11,998 nucleotides of DNA, taken from Candidatus Nitrosopumilus sp. Lineage in GTDB: Archaea > Thermoproteota > Nitrososphaeria > Nitrososphaerales > Nitrosopumilaceae. Shown piece after piece: positions 1-5,464 of this stretch. The stretch lies in contig JABGZU010000093.1 of the NCBI GenBank assembly GCA_018674605.1, positions 1 to 11,998 of the forward strand, written 5' to 3'. A program made the position numbers and the translations under genes. The notes beneath the pieces were generated by a model, which was given only the letters and a program-made list of their open reading frames with translations, was not told where the DNA came from and searched no databases. How positions within the stretch are numbered: the first letter of the stretch is position 1; each line of letters begins with the position of its first letter.

Positions 1-59
1 AATCTGAACCTCAATCTGAATCTTCTGACGAAATACAGTCTGAGAATGTCACAACTTAG
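1..59 (+). CDS. C-terminal tail of an unidentified protein (5' end outside window)
   Basis: Reading from base 3, 18 codons stay open and end at TAG 57-59. They encode a Ser/Glu/Asp/Gln-rich acidic tail (SEPQSESSDEIQSENVTT). The stop lies 11 bases before the GTG of the DUF359 kinase gene, so the two are probably co-transcribed. In many archaea DUF359 genes sit beside spt4, rpoE or ribosomal protein S24e/S27ae genes, so the owner may be one of those, but nothing in this short tail identifies it. The frame is chosen because it ends just before the next start; 18 codons are weak evidence. Confidence 0.5.
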   Translation, partial: SEPQSESSDEIQSENVTT

Positions 60-70
60 TTACGATTCCT

Positions 71-565
71 GTGAAATTACCTGATTCTTTAAGAGATCAA
101 TTGAAAATTCCTTTAGGAATATTATTACCCGTTGGTAAAGATAATAAAGAAAATATTCAAAAATACCTTTCAGATGATTCTTACATTATTACAGTTGGAG
201 ATAAAACTACTGAGAAAATGATTGATTTTGATTTAATTCCATCTTTACAAATAATTGATGGTTTAGAAAAAAGACAAAAAAGAGAACTTCTAGAACTTGG
301 AAATGCCTCTGAGTTAATTATTGATAATCCTCCTGCTGAAATTACTTTACAAAGTATTGAAATAATTAAAAAAGCATTTACTATGAATTCCCCTGTTAGG
401 TTAACTGTAAATGGTGAAGAAGATTTATTGGTATTACCTGTTTGTATACATGCTCCTGAACATTCTATTGTTTTGTATGGTCAACCAAATCAGGGATTGG
501 TTTTGGTACAAATTACTACAGAAATTAGAAATAAAGCACAAACATTACTTAATTTAATGAAGTAA
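71..565 (+). CDS. GTP-dependent dephospho-CoA kinase (DUF359 family)
   Basis: This is an archaeal DUF359 protein, the family shown to phosphorylate dephospho-CoA with GTP as the last step of coenzyme A synthesis. It acts in the cytosol. At 164 aa it is close to the usual family length. Family hallmarks visible in order are GDKTT (residues 43-47), IDG around Asp64, DNPP (85-88), GEEDLLVLP (115-123) and YGQP (136-139). These acidic and Gly-rich motifs are the expected nucleotide/metal and substrate elements. The start is GTG at 71; no in-frame ATG precedes it and the upstream gene stops at 59. No Shine-Dalgarno sequence is visible. The stop codon at 563-565 overlaps the 5' stem of the box C/D sRNA that follows. 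The family call is firm; the enzymatic role rests on characterised archaeal members. Confidence 0.9.
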   Translation: MKLPDSLRDQLKIPLGILLPVGKDNKENIQKYLSDDSYIITVGDKTTEKMIDFDLIPSLQIIDGLEKRQKRELLELGNASELIIDNPPAEITLQSIEIIKKAFTMNSPVRLTVNGEEDLLVLPVCIHAPEHSIVLYGQPNQGLVLVQITTEIRNKAQTLLNLMK

Positions 566-628
566 TGGGGTGTGATGAGACGGTGGCTGTATGATTCGTG
601 ATTACCCCACAAAACCTCTGACCCTATT
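564..628 (+). ncRNA. Box C/D guide sRNA (2'-O-methylation guide)
   Basis: All elements of an archaeal C/D sRNA are present in about 65 nt. Box C is GTGATGA (572-578) and box D is CTGA (618-621). They are closed by a 7-bp terminal stem pairing 564-570 (AATGGGG) with 622-628 (CCCTATT), with one G-U pair. U571 plus the first two bases of box C form the three-base bulge expected of a kink-turn. Internal elements are a degenerate D' box ATGA (591-594) and a C' box GTGATTA (598-604), separated by 3 nt. This leaves guides of 12 nt (579-590) and 13 nt (605-617), the spacing typical of archaea. Predicted methylation falls on the target C opposite base 586 and the target U opposite base 613. The RNA starts at the kinase stop codon, so it may be processed from that mRNA. 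I could not assign targets. Confidence 0.8.
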
Positions 629-681
629 CATTTGTAATTTTGTAGAATCAAAATCAACCAAACATTGTACAACAATTGACA

Positions 682-691
682 TTTTAAGATA
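682..691 (+). promoter_or_regulatory. TATA-like box for the SprT-like gene
   Basis: TTTTAAGATA is centred about 30 bp before the GTG at 717, which fits an archaeal promoter giving a very short leader. It is assigned by position and AT content only. Confidence 0.35.
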
Positions 692-716
692 AACATGTAT
701 TACTTGAAAAATTAAT

Positions 717-1094
717 GTGAAACTTGATCCTGATCTTAAATTACAAATTTTAGAAAAAGTTGGAATTTACTCTCAAAGATTTTCAATTTCTGAACCTCAA
801 ATTTTATTATCTACTAAAGAAGTTCTTGATGCTCCTAAAGAAATGACTGAAGGCAGACGTACATCTGCTTACAAGTATTATGGTGTATCTTATCTTCAAC
901 ATAATTTGGTTTTTATTAATGTCAGAAAAATTCCTGATGAAAAAATATTGGAAAATACTCTTGTCCATGAGTTAATCCATATGAGATTCCCTTATCTTGC
1001 ACATGGAAAGAGATTTAATAAATTAGTTAGACAAGGACTTCGCGGAAAGACTTTTTCAGCTTATAAAAAAAGAAACAAAATTCATTCTTTTTGA
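717..1094 (+). CDS. SprT/YgjP-like zinc metalloprotease
   Basis: This small cytosolic protein (125 aa) carries a zincin signature: HELIH at residues 84-88 supplies two zinc-binding histidines and the catalytic Glu85. A downstream HGKRF (96-100) probably supplies the third ligand, His96. HExxH followed by HGxxF is the pattern of the SprT-like and YgjP/DUF45-type metallopeptidases. Eukaryotic SPRTN, a relative, cleaves DNA-protein crosslinks, but no DNA-binding extension is visible here and the substrate is unknown. The C-terminus is basic (GLRGKTFSAYKKRNK), which could touch nucleic acid. The start is GTG at 717; the overlapping ATG at 715 is out of frame and meets a stop at once. The gene is separated from the kinase by the sRNA and appears to have its own TATA-like box. 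The metalloprotease call is solid; the subfamily is less certain. Confidence 0.75.
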   Translation: MKLDPDLKLQILEKVGIYSQRFSISEPQILLSTKEVLDAPKEMTEGRRTSAYKYYGVSYLQHNLVFINVRKIPDEKILENTLVHELIHMRFPYLAHGKRFNKLVRQGLRGKTFSAYKKRNKIHSF

Positions 1095-1260
1095 TTCATA
1101 CTTAGTTGAAATGAAAGTCATACTTGTTTTAAAATTCATAAAATTATGATTAATGTTATTGGATATTTTTACACTAATGTATTTGTCCTCAAATTTAATA
1201 CCCTAATCAAAATATTGTCCCTATTGTAATTATTTTTTCATTTGTTACACTACTTGTAAT
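1095..1260. other. Convergent intergenic region, nothing recognised
   Basis: This is 166 bp of AT-rich DNA between the ends of two convergent genes. A T6 run at 1233-1238 on the plus strand could help end transcription of the protease gene but lies 140 nt after its stop. No coding, RNA or repeat structure is convincing. Confidence 0.4.
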
Positions 1261-1449
1261 CTAACTGTTTTCTTCAACAATCAAAGTCATATCCAACTCA
1301 TCAATTTGCGACTGAATTGCTTTTTGTAAAGTTGGATTATGTTTATCACAGAATTTAAAATAATTATCTGTTGTTTGAAAACAACCACAAATCCACACTG
1401 TTTTTTTATCTCCATTTATTGTCAATTTTGCATATTTGGTTTCATTCAT
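1261..1449 (-). CDS. Small Cys/His-rich protein, probable metal-binding, unknown function
   Basis: I do not recognise this 62-aa protein. It has an N-terminal beta-like stretch (KYAKLTINGDKKTVWI), then CGC at residues 21-23 and CDKH at 34-37. Together Cys21, Cys23, Cys34 and His37 could bind one zinc ion. The tail is helical and acidic (SQIDELDMTLIVEENS). The start is ATG at 1449. An AT palindrome (AAATATATTT, 1478-1487) about 33 bp upstream could be its TATA box. It is the last of four co-oriented small genes. A 65-aa reading frame on the opposite strand has low-complexity Lys/Phe ends and no family features, so I prefer this strand. It probably belongs to the pool of small zinc-binding proteins common in this phylum; that is inference. 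Confidence 0.6.
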   Translation of the reverse strand: MNETKYAKLTINGDKKTVWICGCFQTTDNYFKFCDKHNPTLQKAIQSQIDELDMTLIVEENS

Positions 1450-1490
1450 ACAATAACTATGAAACCTCTATCTAAAAAAATATATTTTTT

Positions 1491-1504
1491 AAAAAGAAAA
1501 AAAA
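1491..1504 (-). terminator. Oligo-U terminator after the DUF2024 gene
   Basis: On the minus strand the DUF2024 stop codon (1508-1510) is followed within 3 bases by T8-C-T5. Archaeal RNA polymerase stops at such oligo-T tracts without needing a hairpin. Confidence 0.6.
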
Positions 1505-1507
1505 TGT

Positions 1508-1765
1508 TTAAGGACAGCCTTCCATCTTTTGGATAAAATAGCCTTTTTCCTTAATTGCCTGTTCAACAGGCTCTGGGCAAGATTGTGAGTGACAGAATGT
1601 ACATTCGTTTTGTGTCATTTCAGCTTCTGCTTCACCTATTTCTTTTAACCATTCTTTACCAAATTCTATGGCTTTAGGATGATCTTTTTCACCAGTAATT
1701 ACATCAAAGTGCATGGTATGACCATCTGCTGCTTTGACATAAGTGTCGTATACGTGAATTTCCAT
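1508..1765 (-). CDS. DUF2024 family protein
   Basis: This 85-aa cytosolic protein matches the DUF2024 family along its whole length. It opens with MEIHVYDTYVKAADGHTMHF, has a central helix rich in Lys/Glu, a CTFCHSQSC cluster (Cys55, Cys58, His59, Cys63) and ends in GYFIQKMEGCP. The family has a solved bacterial fold but no assigned biochemical function. The cysteine cluster could bind metal or serve in redox chemistry; that is inference. The start is ATG at 1765, with a TATA-like box centred 25 bp upstream and a perfect short palindrome just beyond it. The stop is followed by an oligo-T terminator, so the gene looks like its own transcription unit. Bacterial homologues are common, so an old inter-domain transfer is possible. 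Confidence 0.85.
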   Translation of the reverse strand: MEIHVYDTYVKAADGHTMHFDVITGEKDHPKAIEFGKEWLKEIGEAEAEMTQNECTFCHSQSCPEPVEQAIKEKGYFIQKMEGCP

Positions 1766-1785
1766 ATTTTTTAATAAAAAAAGGG

Positions 1786-1795
1786 ATATTTATTT
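1786..1795 (-). promoter_or_regulatory. TATA-like box for the DUF2024 gene
   Basis: On the minus strand AAATAAATAT is centred about 25 bp before the ATG at 1765. This spacing predicts a leaderless mRNA. Confidence 0.45.
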
Positions 1796-1805
1796 CACAA
1801 TGCCT

Positions 1806-1818
1806 GATAGTGACTATC
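1806..1818. promoter_or_regulatory. Perfect 6-1-6 palindrome upstream of the DUF2024 promoter
   Basis: GATAGT-G-ACTATC is a perfect inverted repeat. It lies 10 bp upstream of the TATA-like box of the DUF2024 gene and overlaps the TAG stop (1814-1816) of the gene before it. The position would suit an activator or a dimeric repressor. No regulator is known; a chance palindrome is possible. Confidence 0.3.
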
Positions 1819-2011
1819 TATGATTCATTTTATCTGAAGCATAAGTTGGGAACATCGATGGTATCCAAGCATGAATGAATAATGCTATTGACATTGACAT
1901 AGCTCGCCACCAATGGGCTTTGTAAGTTGTATTGTTTTCTTTGAGGTGTTTTATCATGTCTATTTTTTGTTTTAAAGTATCACTAACTGATGTATCTTGT
2001 TTTGTATTCAT
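1814..2011 (-). CDS. Small single-helix membrane protein resembling DUF6356
   Basis: From the ATG at 2011 this protein has 65 aa. A polar, charged N-terminal half (Lys/Glu/Asn-rich) is followed by one hydrophobic segment (about AMSMSIALFIHAWIPSMF), then a short tail TYASDKMNHR. The HAWIP...F.TYAS arrangement resembles the small bacterial DUF6356 proteins, which share an HAxLPxLFxTxAS-like end. No function is known. An in-frame TTG at 2017 would add two residues. I prefer ATG because the TATA-like box at 2031-2040 is then about 25 bp upstream. It is likely an inner-membrane protein of unknown role. The family assignment rests on the C-terminal motif alone. Confidence 0.65.
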   Translation of the reverse strand: MNTKQDTSVSDTLKQKIDMIKHLKENNTTYKAHWWRAMSMSIALFIHAWIPSMFPTYASDKMNHR

Positions 2012-2030
2012 AATCAAATATGTCTCAAAT

Positions 2031-2040
2031 TACATTTAAC
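2031..2040 (-). promoter_or_regulatory. TATA-like box for the small membrane protein gene
   Basis: On the minus strand GTTAAATGTA is centred about 25 bp before the ATG at 2011, which supports that start and a leaderless transcript. Confidence 0.35.
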
Positions 2041-2051
2041 TAACATGTATT

Positions 2052-2071
2052 ATTTGCAATCATTTGCAATC
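2052..2071. repeat. Two tandem copies of a 10-bp unit
   Basis: ATTTGCAATC occurs twice head to tail, one helical turn apart, and runs into the stop codon of the ribbon-helix-helix gene. It ends 11 bp upstream of the TATA-like box of the next gene, a place where a DNA-binding regulator could sit. A replication-slippage origin is equally possible. Confidence 0.5.
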
Positions 2072-2597
2072 AATTGGCAAAAGAAATAGTTACAGATTCA
2101 TTTGATTCTATAATGTTACATTCAAGATTCAATGTGGATGTTACTGCTGCTGTTAGAAATGAAGCAATGTATGATGATCCTTTTTTACCAAAGTTGTGAC
2201 GTATGCTCATGGATACCTTGTTTTCTGATTGTTCTAGATCACATTGCCCATATCCACAATGTTCACAATAAATTTTCATAAATGTAGATACATTTTCTAA
2301 TGTAATTTCTTTCCATTTGAATAATATGAACTCTTTAGGTTCATTTGAACCTGCATCAAGAGCTAAAAGTTTAAGTTCCGTTTCATCTGTTTTATCTAAA
2401 AACATTTTGAATGCTTTTTTACTCATTTTCATTACTCCGAATTTTTCCATATACACATCTAAATCTAAATAATTTCCAAAAATTTGATTAGCTAAAGTAT
2501 TGATGCTAATTTTTTGTTCTTTTGCAATTTTTCTAAGATGCTTATCTACATTTTCATCTACTCTAAATGTAATAGTGCTGGTATTTTTTTTACTCAT
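2070..2597 (-). CDS. Ribbon-helix-helix regulator with an uncharacterised C-terminal domain
   Basis: Residues 7-45 form a CopG/Arc-type ribbon-helix-helix: a beta strand (STITFRV), a first helix (ENVDKHLRKIAKEQ) and a second helix beginning ISINTLANQIFGNYL. Such proteins bind DNA as dimers. At 175 aa the protein is far longer than a bare RHH regulator. The remaining ~125 residues are an alpha/beta domain with CEHCGYGQC (Cys111, Cys114, Cys119) and a conserved-looking HNFGKKGSSYIASFL segment (134-148), ending in a beta hairpin. The C-terminal domain could sense a ligand or metal; I do not recognise it. The start is ATG at 2597, where the RHH strand begins properly. The targets are unknown; the tandem repeat at its own 3' end, next to the neighbour's promoter, is one candidate site. 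Confidence 0.75.
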   Translation of the reverse strand: MSKKNTSTITFRVDENVDKHLRKIAKEQKISINTLANQIFGNYLDLDVYMEKFGVMKMSKKAFKMFLDKTDETELKLLALDAGSNEPKEFILFKWKEITLENVSTFMKIYCEHCGYGQCDLEQSENKVSMSIRHNFGKKGSSYIASFLTAAVTSTLNLECNIIESNESVTISFAN

Positions 2598-2681
2598 ATG
2601 TTTGAATTATTTTTTATCCTATTATGTTTTAAGAAATTAAAATTTAGTGAAATTATGTTTGATCAATATGTATAGTTATAA

Positions 2682-3074
2682 TTATTTTTCTTCAATTTGA
2701 ATTTCTATGCTATCTGATTCAAGAATATGTGCTCTAAAGTTTTTGTTAATTCCTGAATAAATTATCCATACTACTGGATTACTTTGCATAAATTTTTTAT
2801 CTGTACTTGAAGGATATGCATCTGAATTTGGATGTGAATGAAATATTGATATGACTTCCATTTCTTTCTCTTCTGCAATCTTATATCCTTCTATCAATTG
2901 TTCATTTGAAATTGTAAAATTTATGGGTGATTCATCGATATTTTCTGTTAAAAATATATCTAAAACTTCATTTTTTCTTCCAAATAATATGGCACATGCC
3001 TCATTGGGTTTTTGATTTTCTGAATATTGCGATAAAATTTTTTTATCTGATTGTTTTAAAATAATTTTCTGCAA
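2682..3074 (-). CDS. JAMM (MPN+/JAB) zinc metalloprotease
   Basis: The 130-aa protein has a complete JAMM active site: Glu25 (in NEACAILFG), then HSHPNSDAYPSSTD with His79, His81, Ser89 and Asp92, matching H-x-H-P-x6-S-x2-D exactly. Proteins of this fold cut isopeptide or C-terminal bonds of ubiquitin-like proteins (Rpn11, archaeal HvJAMM1) or process ThiS/MoaD-like sulfur carriers. The size, essentially one bare domain, fits the archaeal single-domain enzymes. No signal peptide or membrane segment is present, so it acts in the cytosol. The ATG at 3074 lies 2 bases after the stop of the cupredoxin membrane protein, so the two genes are co-transcribed and probably translationally coupled. The real substrate is unknown; SAMP/Urm1-type proteins are the obvious candidates. 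Confidence 0.85.
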   Translation of the reverse strand: MQKIILKQSDKKILSQYSENQKPNEACAILFGRKNEVLDIFLTENIDESPINFTISNEQLIEGYKIAEEKEMEVISIFHSHPNSDAYPSSTDKKFMQSNPVVWIIYSGINKNFRAHILESDSIEIQIEEK

Positions 3075-3076
3075 CT

Positions 3077-4168
3077 TTATTCTACATTAACAGTTCCAAT
3101 CATCCATGGATGTAAAATACAATAGTAATCATAGTTTCCTGCATCTGCAAATGTAAATTGATATGTATCATCAATGTTTAATATTTCTGAATCAAATATT
3201 CCATCAGCTCCATTTGTTGGACTTCCTGATGTTGCTGTATGCATTGCTGAATCTTCATTTACCCATTCAACTGTTGTTCCAGTTGAAATATTGATTGTTT
3301 CTGGATCATAGAATATTTTTCCATCTTCTGGAATTGCAGCTCCTTTTGGAATTATAATTTTAGTTGGCTCTTTTGGTGCTTCTATGACTAATGTTGCAGT
3401 CATCCAAGGGTGTACTATGCACAAGTATTCGTATTCTCCAATCTCTAAATTAGTTGTATCTAATGTGAATATCTCTCCTGCACTAATCAAACTTGAATCA
3501 AATGTTTCTCCATAATCTGCTGAACTTGTAACTGTATGTGGTGCTGAATCTTCATTTATCCATTCAATAACATATCCTTGAGTTACTATTGCTCTGTCTG
3601 GACTATAATCTGGATTTCCTTCTTGAGCTGAATCTTCAAGAATCTCAATTGCAAAAATTGGTCCTGTCGTTAATCCTTCAACTGCTTCATGATCTACTGT
3701 TTCTTCAGATGTTATCTCTTCATCTGCACTCATTGCTCCCGCTGAAACCCAAATCACCATTGCACTAGCTACTGCTAATCCTAGCACCAATCCTATTGGT
3801 TTTATACTTCCTGGTTTTTTCATTGCAACATATCCTATTGCTAATGCTGGAAGTGCGATTGCCAATAAAATTAGAACAATTGTAAGTGTAAAGTCTGAAG
3901 TATTCATGGTTACTAATGTATAAAGTCCAAATCCTATTGATATTGACACAATTACCAAAGTTGTCACTTTGGCTCTGGTGCTTGTTGAAATACCCCCATC
4001 TAAGATACCTGCTGCTGTAAAAATTAATCCTACAAACATGGTAAGACCCGTTAATGCATGCATGCCATCAATGAACGTATGTGCAATACCTGCATATGCC
4101 AAAATGAGCCCTGCTAATCCTATACCTGTAAGGCCCATTCCTGGCATTAATAGGTCCCAATTACTCAT
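3077..4168 (-). CDS. Five-helix membrane protein with two plastocyanin-like copper domains
   Basis: The N-terminal half has about five hydrophobic helices (roughly residues 10-30, 37-57, 66-88, 93-115, 122-145). An acidic linker then leads to two cupredoxin domains (about 168-263 and 270-363). Each keeps all four type-1 copper ligands: His211, Cys250, His253, Met256 and His310, Cys350, His353, Met356, both in a CI(V/L)HPWM context. With five helices the copper domains should face the outside of the cell. Blue copper proteins are abundant in ammonia-oxidising archaea, where they are thought to replace cytochrome c as electron carriers, so an electron-transfer role is likely. The ATG at 4168 has a TATA-like box 27 bp upstream. 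It is the first gene of an operon with the JAMM protease and diverges from ctaB. The exact redox partner is unknown. Confidence 0.85.
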   Translation of the reverse strand: MSNWDLLMPGMGLTGIGLAGLILAYAGIAHTFIDGMHALTGLTMFVGLIFTAAGILDGGISTSTRAKVTTLVIVSISIGFGLYTLVTMNTSDFTLTIVLILLAIALPALAIGYVAMKKPGSIKPIGLVLGLAVASAMVIWVSAGAMSADEEITSEETVDHEAVEGLTTGPIFAIEILEDSAQEGNPDYSPDRAIVTQGYVIEWINEDSAPHTVTSSADYGETFDSSLISAGEIFTLDTTNLEIGEYEYLCIVHPWMTATLVIEAPKEPTKIIIPKGAAIPEDGKIFYDPETINISTGTTVEWVNEDSAMHTATSGSPTNGADGIFDSEILNIDDTYQFTFADAGNYDYYCILHPWMIGTVNVE

Positions 4169-4190
4169 TAAAATTAGCTGGTAGGGGTGA

Positions 4191-4199
4191 ATACTTATT
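4191..4199 (-). promoter_or_regulatory. TATA-like box for the cupredoxin-JAMM operon
   Basis: On the minus strand AATAAGTAT is centred about 27 bp before the ATG at 4168, predicting a leaderless mRNA. Confidence 0.45.
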
Positions 4200-4230
4200 C
4201 CTTTTGAAATATGGTGGATCTACAACAAGG

Positions 4231-4238
4231 ATTAAAAT
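4231..4238 (+). promoter_or_regulatory. TATA-like box for ctaB
   Basis: ATTAAAAT is centred about 28 bp before the TTG start at 4263. It shares the 94-bp divergent region with the cupredoxin promoter. Confidence 0.45.
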
Positions 4239-4262
4239 GGCTTCCAAATTGTGTAGAGTAAA

Positions 4263-5150
4263 TTGGGAATTAATGAAATAATTGAGATATCAAAACCAAG
4301 AATTGTTGTTCTTTTAGTGATTACTGCAGTTACGTCAATGTATGCTGCAAGTAAGTTGGTATCTGGTACCGCTCCACTTGAATATTTAGATTATTTGCAT
4401 ATTATAGTTGCAGGTGCATTGGCATCTGCTGGCTCTAGTGCCTTAAATCATTATTATGATCGAGATATTGATCCTAAAATGACTCGAACTAGTACTAGGC
4501 CAATTCCTTCTGGACGAATGGCTGCATCTCATGTCTTGTTGTATGGATTGATTGTAAGTTGCATATCTGTGATTTATGGATTCTTTGCACTTAATGCAAT
4601 ATCTGCTTTCTTTATTGCTGTGGGAATATTTTCTTATGTGATAATTTACACTGTTTGGCTAAAACGTAGAAATACATCTAATATTGTAATTGGTGGAATT
4701 GCTGGTAGTGCTGCAGCTTGGGCTGGATGGGCCGCCGCAACTGGTAGTATGGATTTATTGGGATTTTTAGTTGGATTTTTGGTATTCGTATGGACTCCTT
4801 CTCACTTTTGGTGTCTTGCCATGAAAATTAAAGATGAATATGCACAAGCTGAAGTTCCTATGTTGCCTGTTGTAATTGGAATGCAAAAAACATCTAAATT
4901 CATTTTAGGCAACACTTTGATCTTAATTCCATATTCTTTGTTACTAGTATTGATTCCTGATGGATTAGGACTTGTTTATGCTGTTATTGCAGTTGTATCT
5001 GGTGGATTAATGCTTGTATATCATTACAAATTAACAAAAACCCCTACTTCTGAATTTGCTTGGAAAGCATACAAGGTAACTGCTCCTTACTTGACAATAA
5101 TTTTTGTTGCTGTTGCATTAGATGCAGCATTTCATATTCCTTTAATCTAA
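4263..5150 (+). CDS. ctaB: Haem O synthase (protohaem IX farnesyltransferase)
   Basis: This UbiA-superfamily integral membrane prenyltransferase transfers a farnesyl group to protohaem to give haem O, needed for haem-copper terminal oxidases. The first Asp-rich motif is NHYYDRDID (Asn62, Asp66, Asp70), which binds Mg-diphosphate. The second is DEYAQAEVPMLPVVIG (191-206), characteristic of CtaB rather than other UbiA enzymes, and WTPSHFW (177-183) precedes it. About nine hydrophobic helices and 295 aa match the family. The start is TTG at 4263: an in-frame TAG lies only 9 bases upstream and the family N-terminus (EISKPRIVVLL) begins at once, so no better start exists. It diverges from the cupredoxin operon; both serve electron transport. 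It ends in an oligo-T terminator. Confidence 0.93.
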   Translation: MGINEIIEISKPRIVVLLVITAVTSMYAASKLVSGTAPLEYLDYLHIIVAGALASAGSSALNHYYDRDIDPKMTRTSTRPIPSGRMAASHVLLYGLIVSCISVIYGFFALNAISAFFIAVGIFSYVIIYTVWLKRRNTSNIVIGGIAGSAAAWAGWAAATGSMDLLGFLVGFLVFVWTPSHFWCLAMKIKDEYAQAEVPMLPVVIGMQKTSKFILGNTLILIPYSLLLVLIPDGLGLVYAVIAVVSGGLMLVYHYKLTKTPTSEFAWKAYKVTAPYLTIIFVAVALDAAFHIPLI

Positions 5151-5154
5151 TTAC

Positions 5155-5162
5155 TTTTTTTT
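5155..5162 (+). terminator. Oligo-T terminator after ctaB
   Basis: A T8 run begins 5 bases after the ctaB stop in the 15-bp gap between convergent genes. It fits hairpin-independent archaeal termination. Confidence 0.6.
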
Positions 5163-5165
5163 GAA

Positions 5166-5462
5166 TTACTTGTCTAATCCTGGAAAACTTGCTTCGTAAT
5201 CTTTTTCCATTACTTCCTTGTTTTGTTTTGCGATTGGATCTTCTTCTTTTTCAATTACTATTACTTCAATTCTACGTTCATCTTTTGTAAACCATGCTAC
5301 TTTGATAAGACCTAAAATTTCCAAATCTAACAACACTTTGTTAAATCTTCCTTCTGATAGATTTAATCCATCTTTTGTTAAACTTTTGTTAAGTTCAACA
5401 TCCGTTAATGAATTTGCTTCCTTGATTTTGTCAAATATTGTATTTCGTAGTGGGATTGTCAT
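5166..5462 (-). CDS. Small winged-helix protein
   Basis: This 98-aa protein looks like a winged helix-turn-helix. A first helix (LRNTIFDKIKEAN) is followed by SLTDVELNKSL, a recognition-like helix (SEGRFNKVLLDLEILGLIKV) and a wing hairpin (VAWFTKDERRIEVIVIEK), then an acidic tail. It could be a DNA-binding regulator or, as with winged helices in other complexes, a protein-binding adaptor. Its ATG at 5462 follows the Cdc48 stop by 2 bases, so it is the last gene of the five-gene operon and is probably translationally coupled to cdc48. The constant pairing with an unfoldase would argue for a role beside it, but that is inference. No DNA target or partner can be named from sequence. Confidence 0.7.
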   Translation of the reverse strand: MTIPLRNTIFDKIKEANSLTDVELNKSLTKDGLNLSEGRFNKVLLDLEILGLIKVAWFTKDERRIEVIVIEKEEDPIAKQNKEVMEKDYEASFPGLDK

Positions 5463-5464
5463 GA

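Noticed and set aside
566..609. Hairpin TGGGGT/ACCCCA or tRNA-like fold after the kinase gene
   Set aside because: The alternative 6-bp stem leaves a 32-nt loop and there is no T-loop or anticodon stem. The box C/D arrangement explains the same bases better.
1339..1536. Plus-strand 65-aa reading frame
   Set aside because: It lies opposite the Cys/His-rich gene and the start of DUF2024 tail sequence, has low-complexity Lys/Phe content and no family features.
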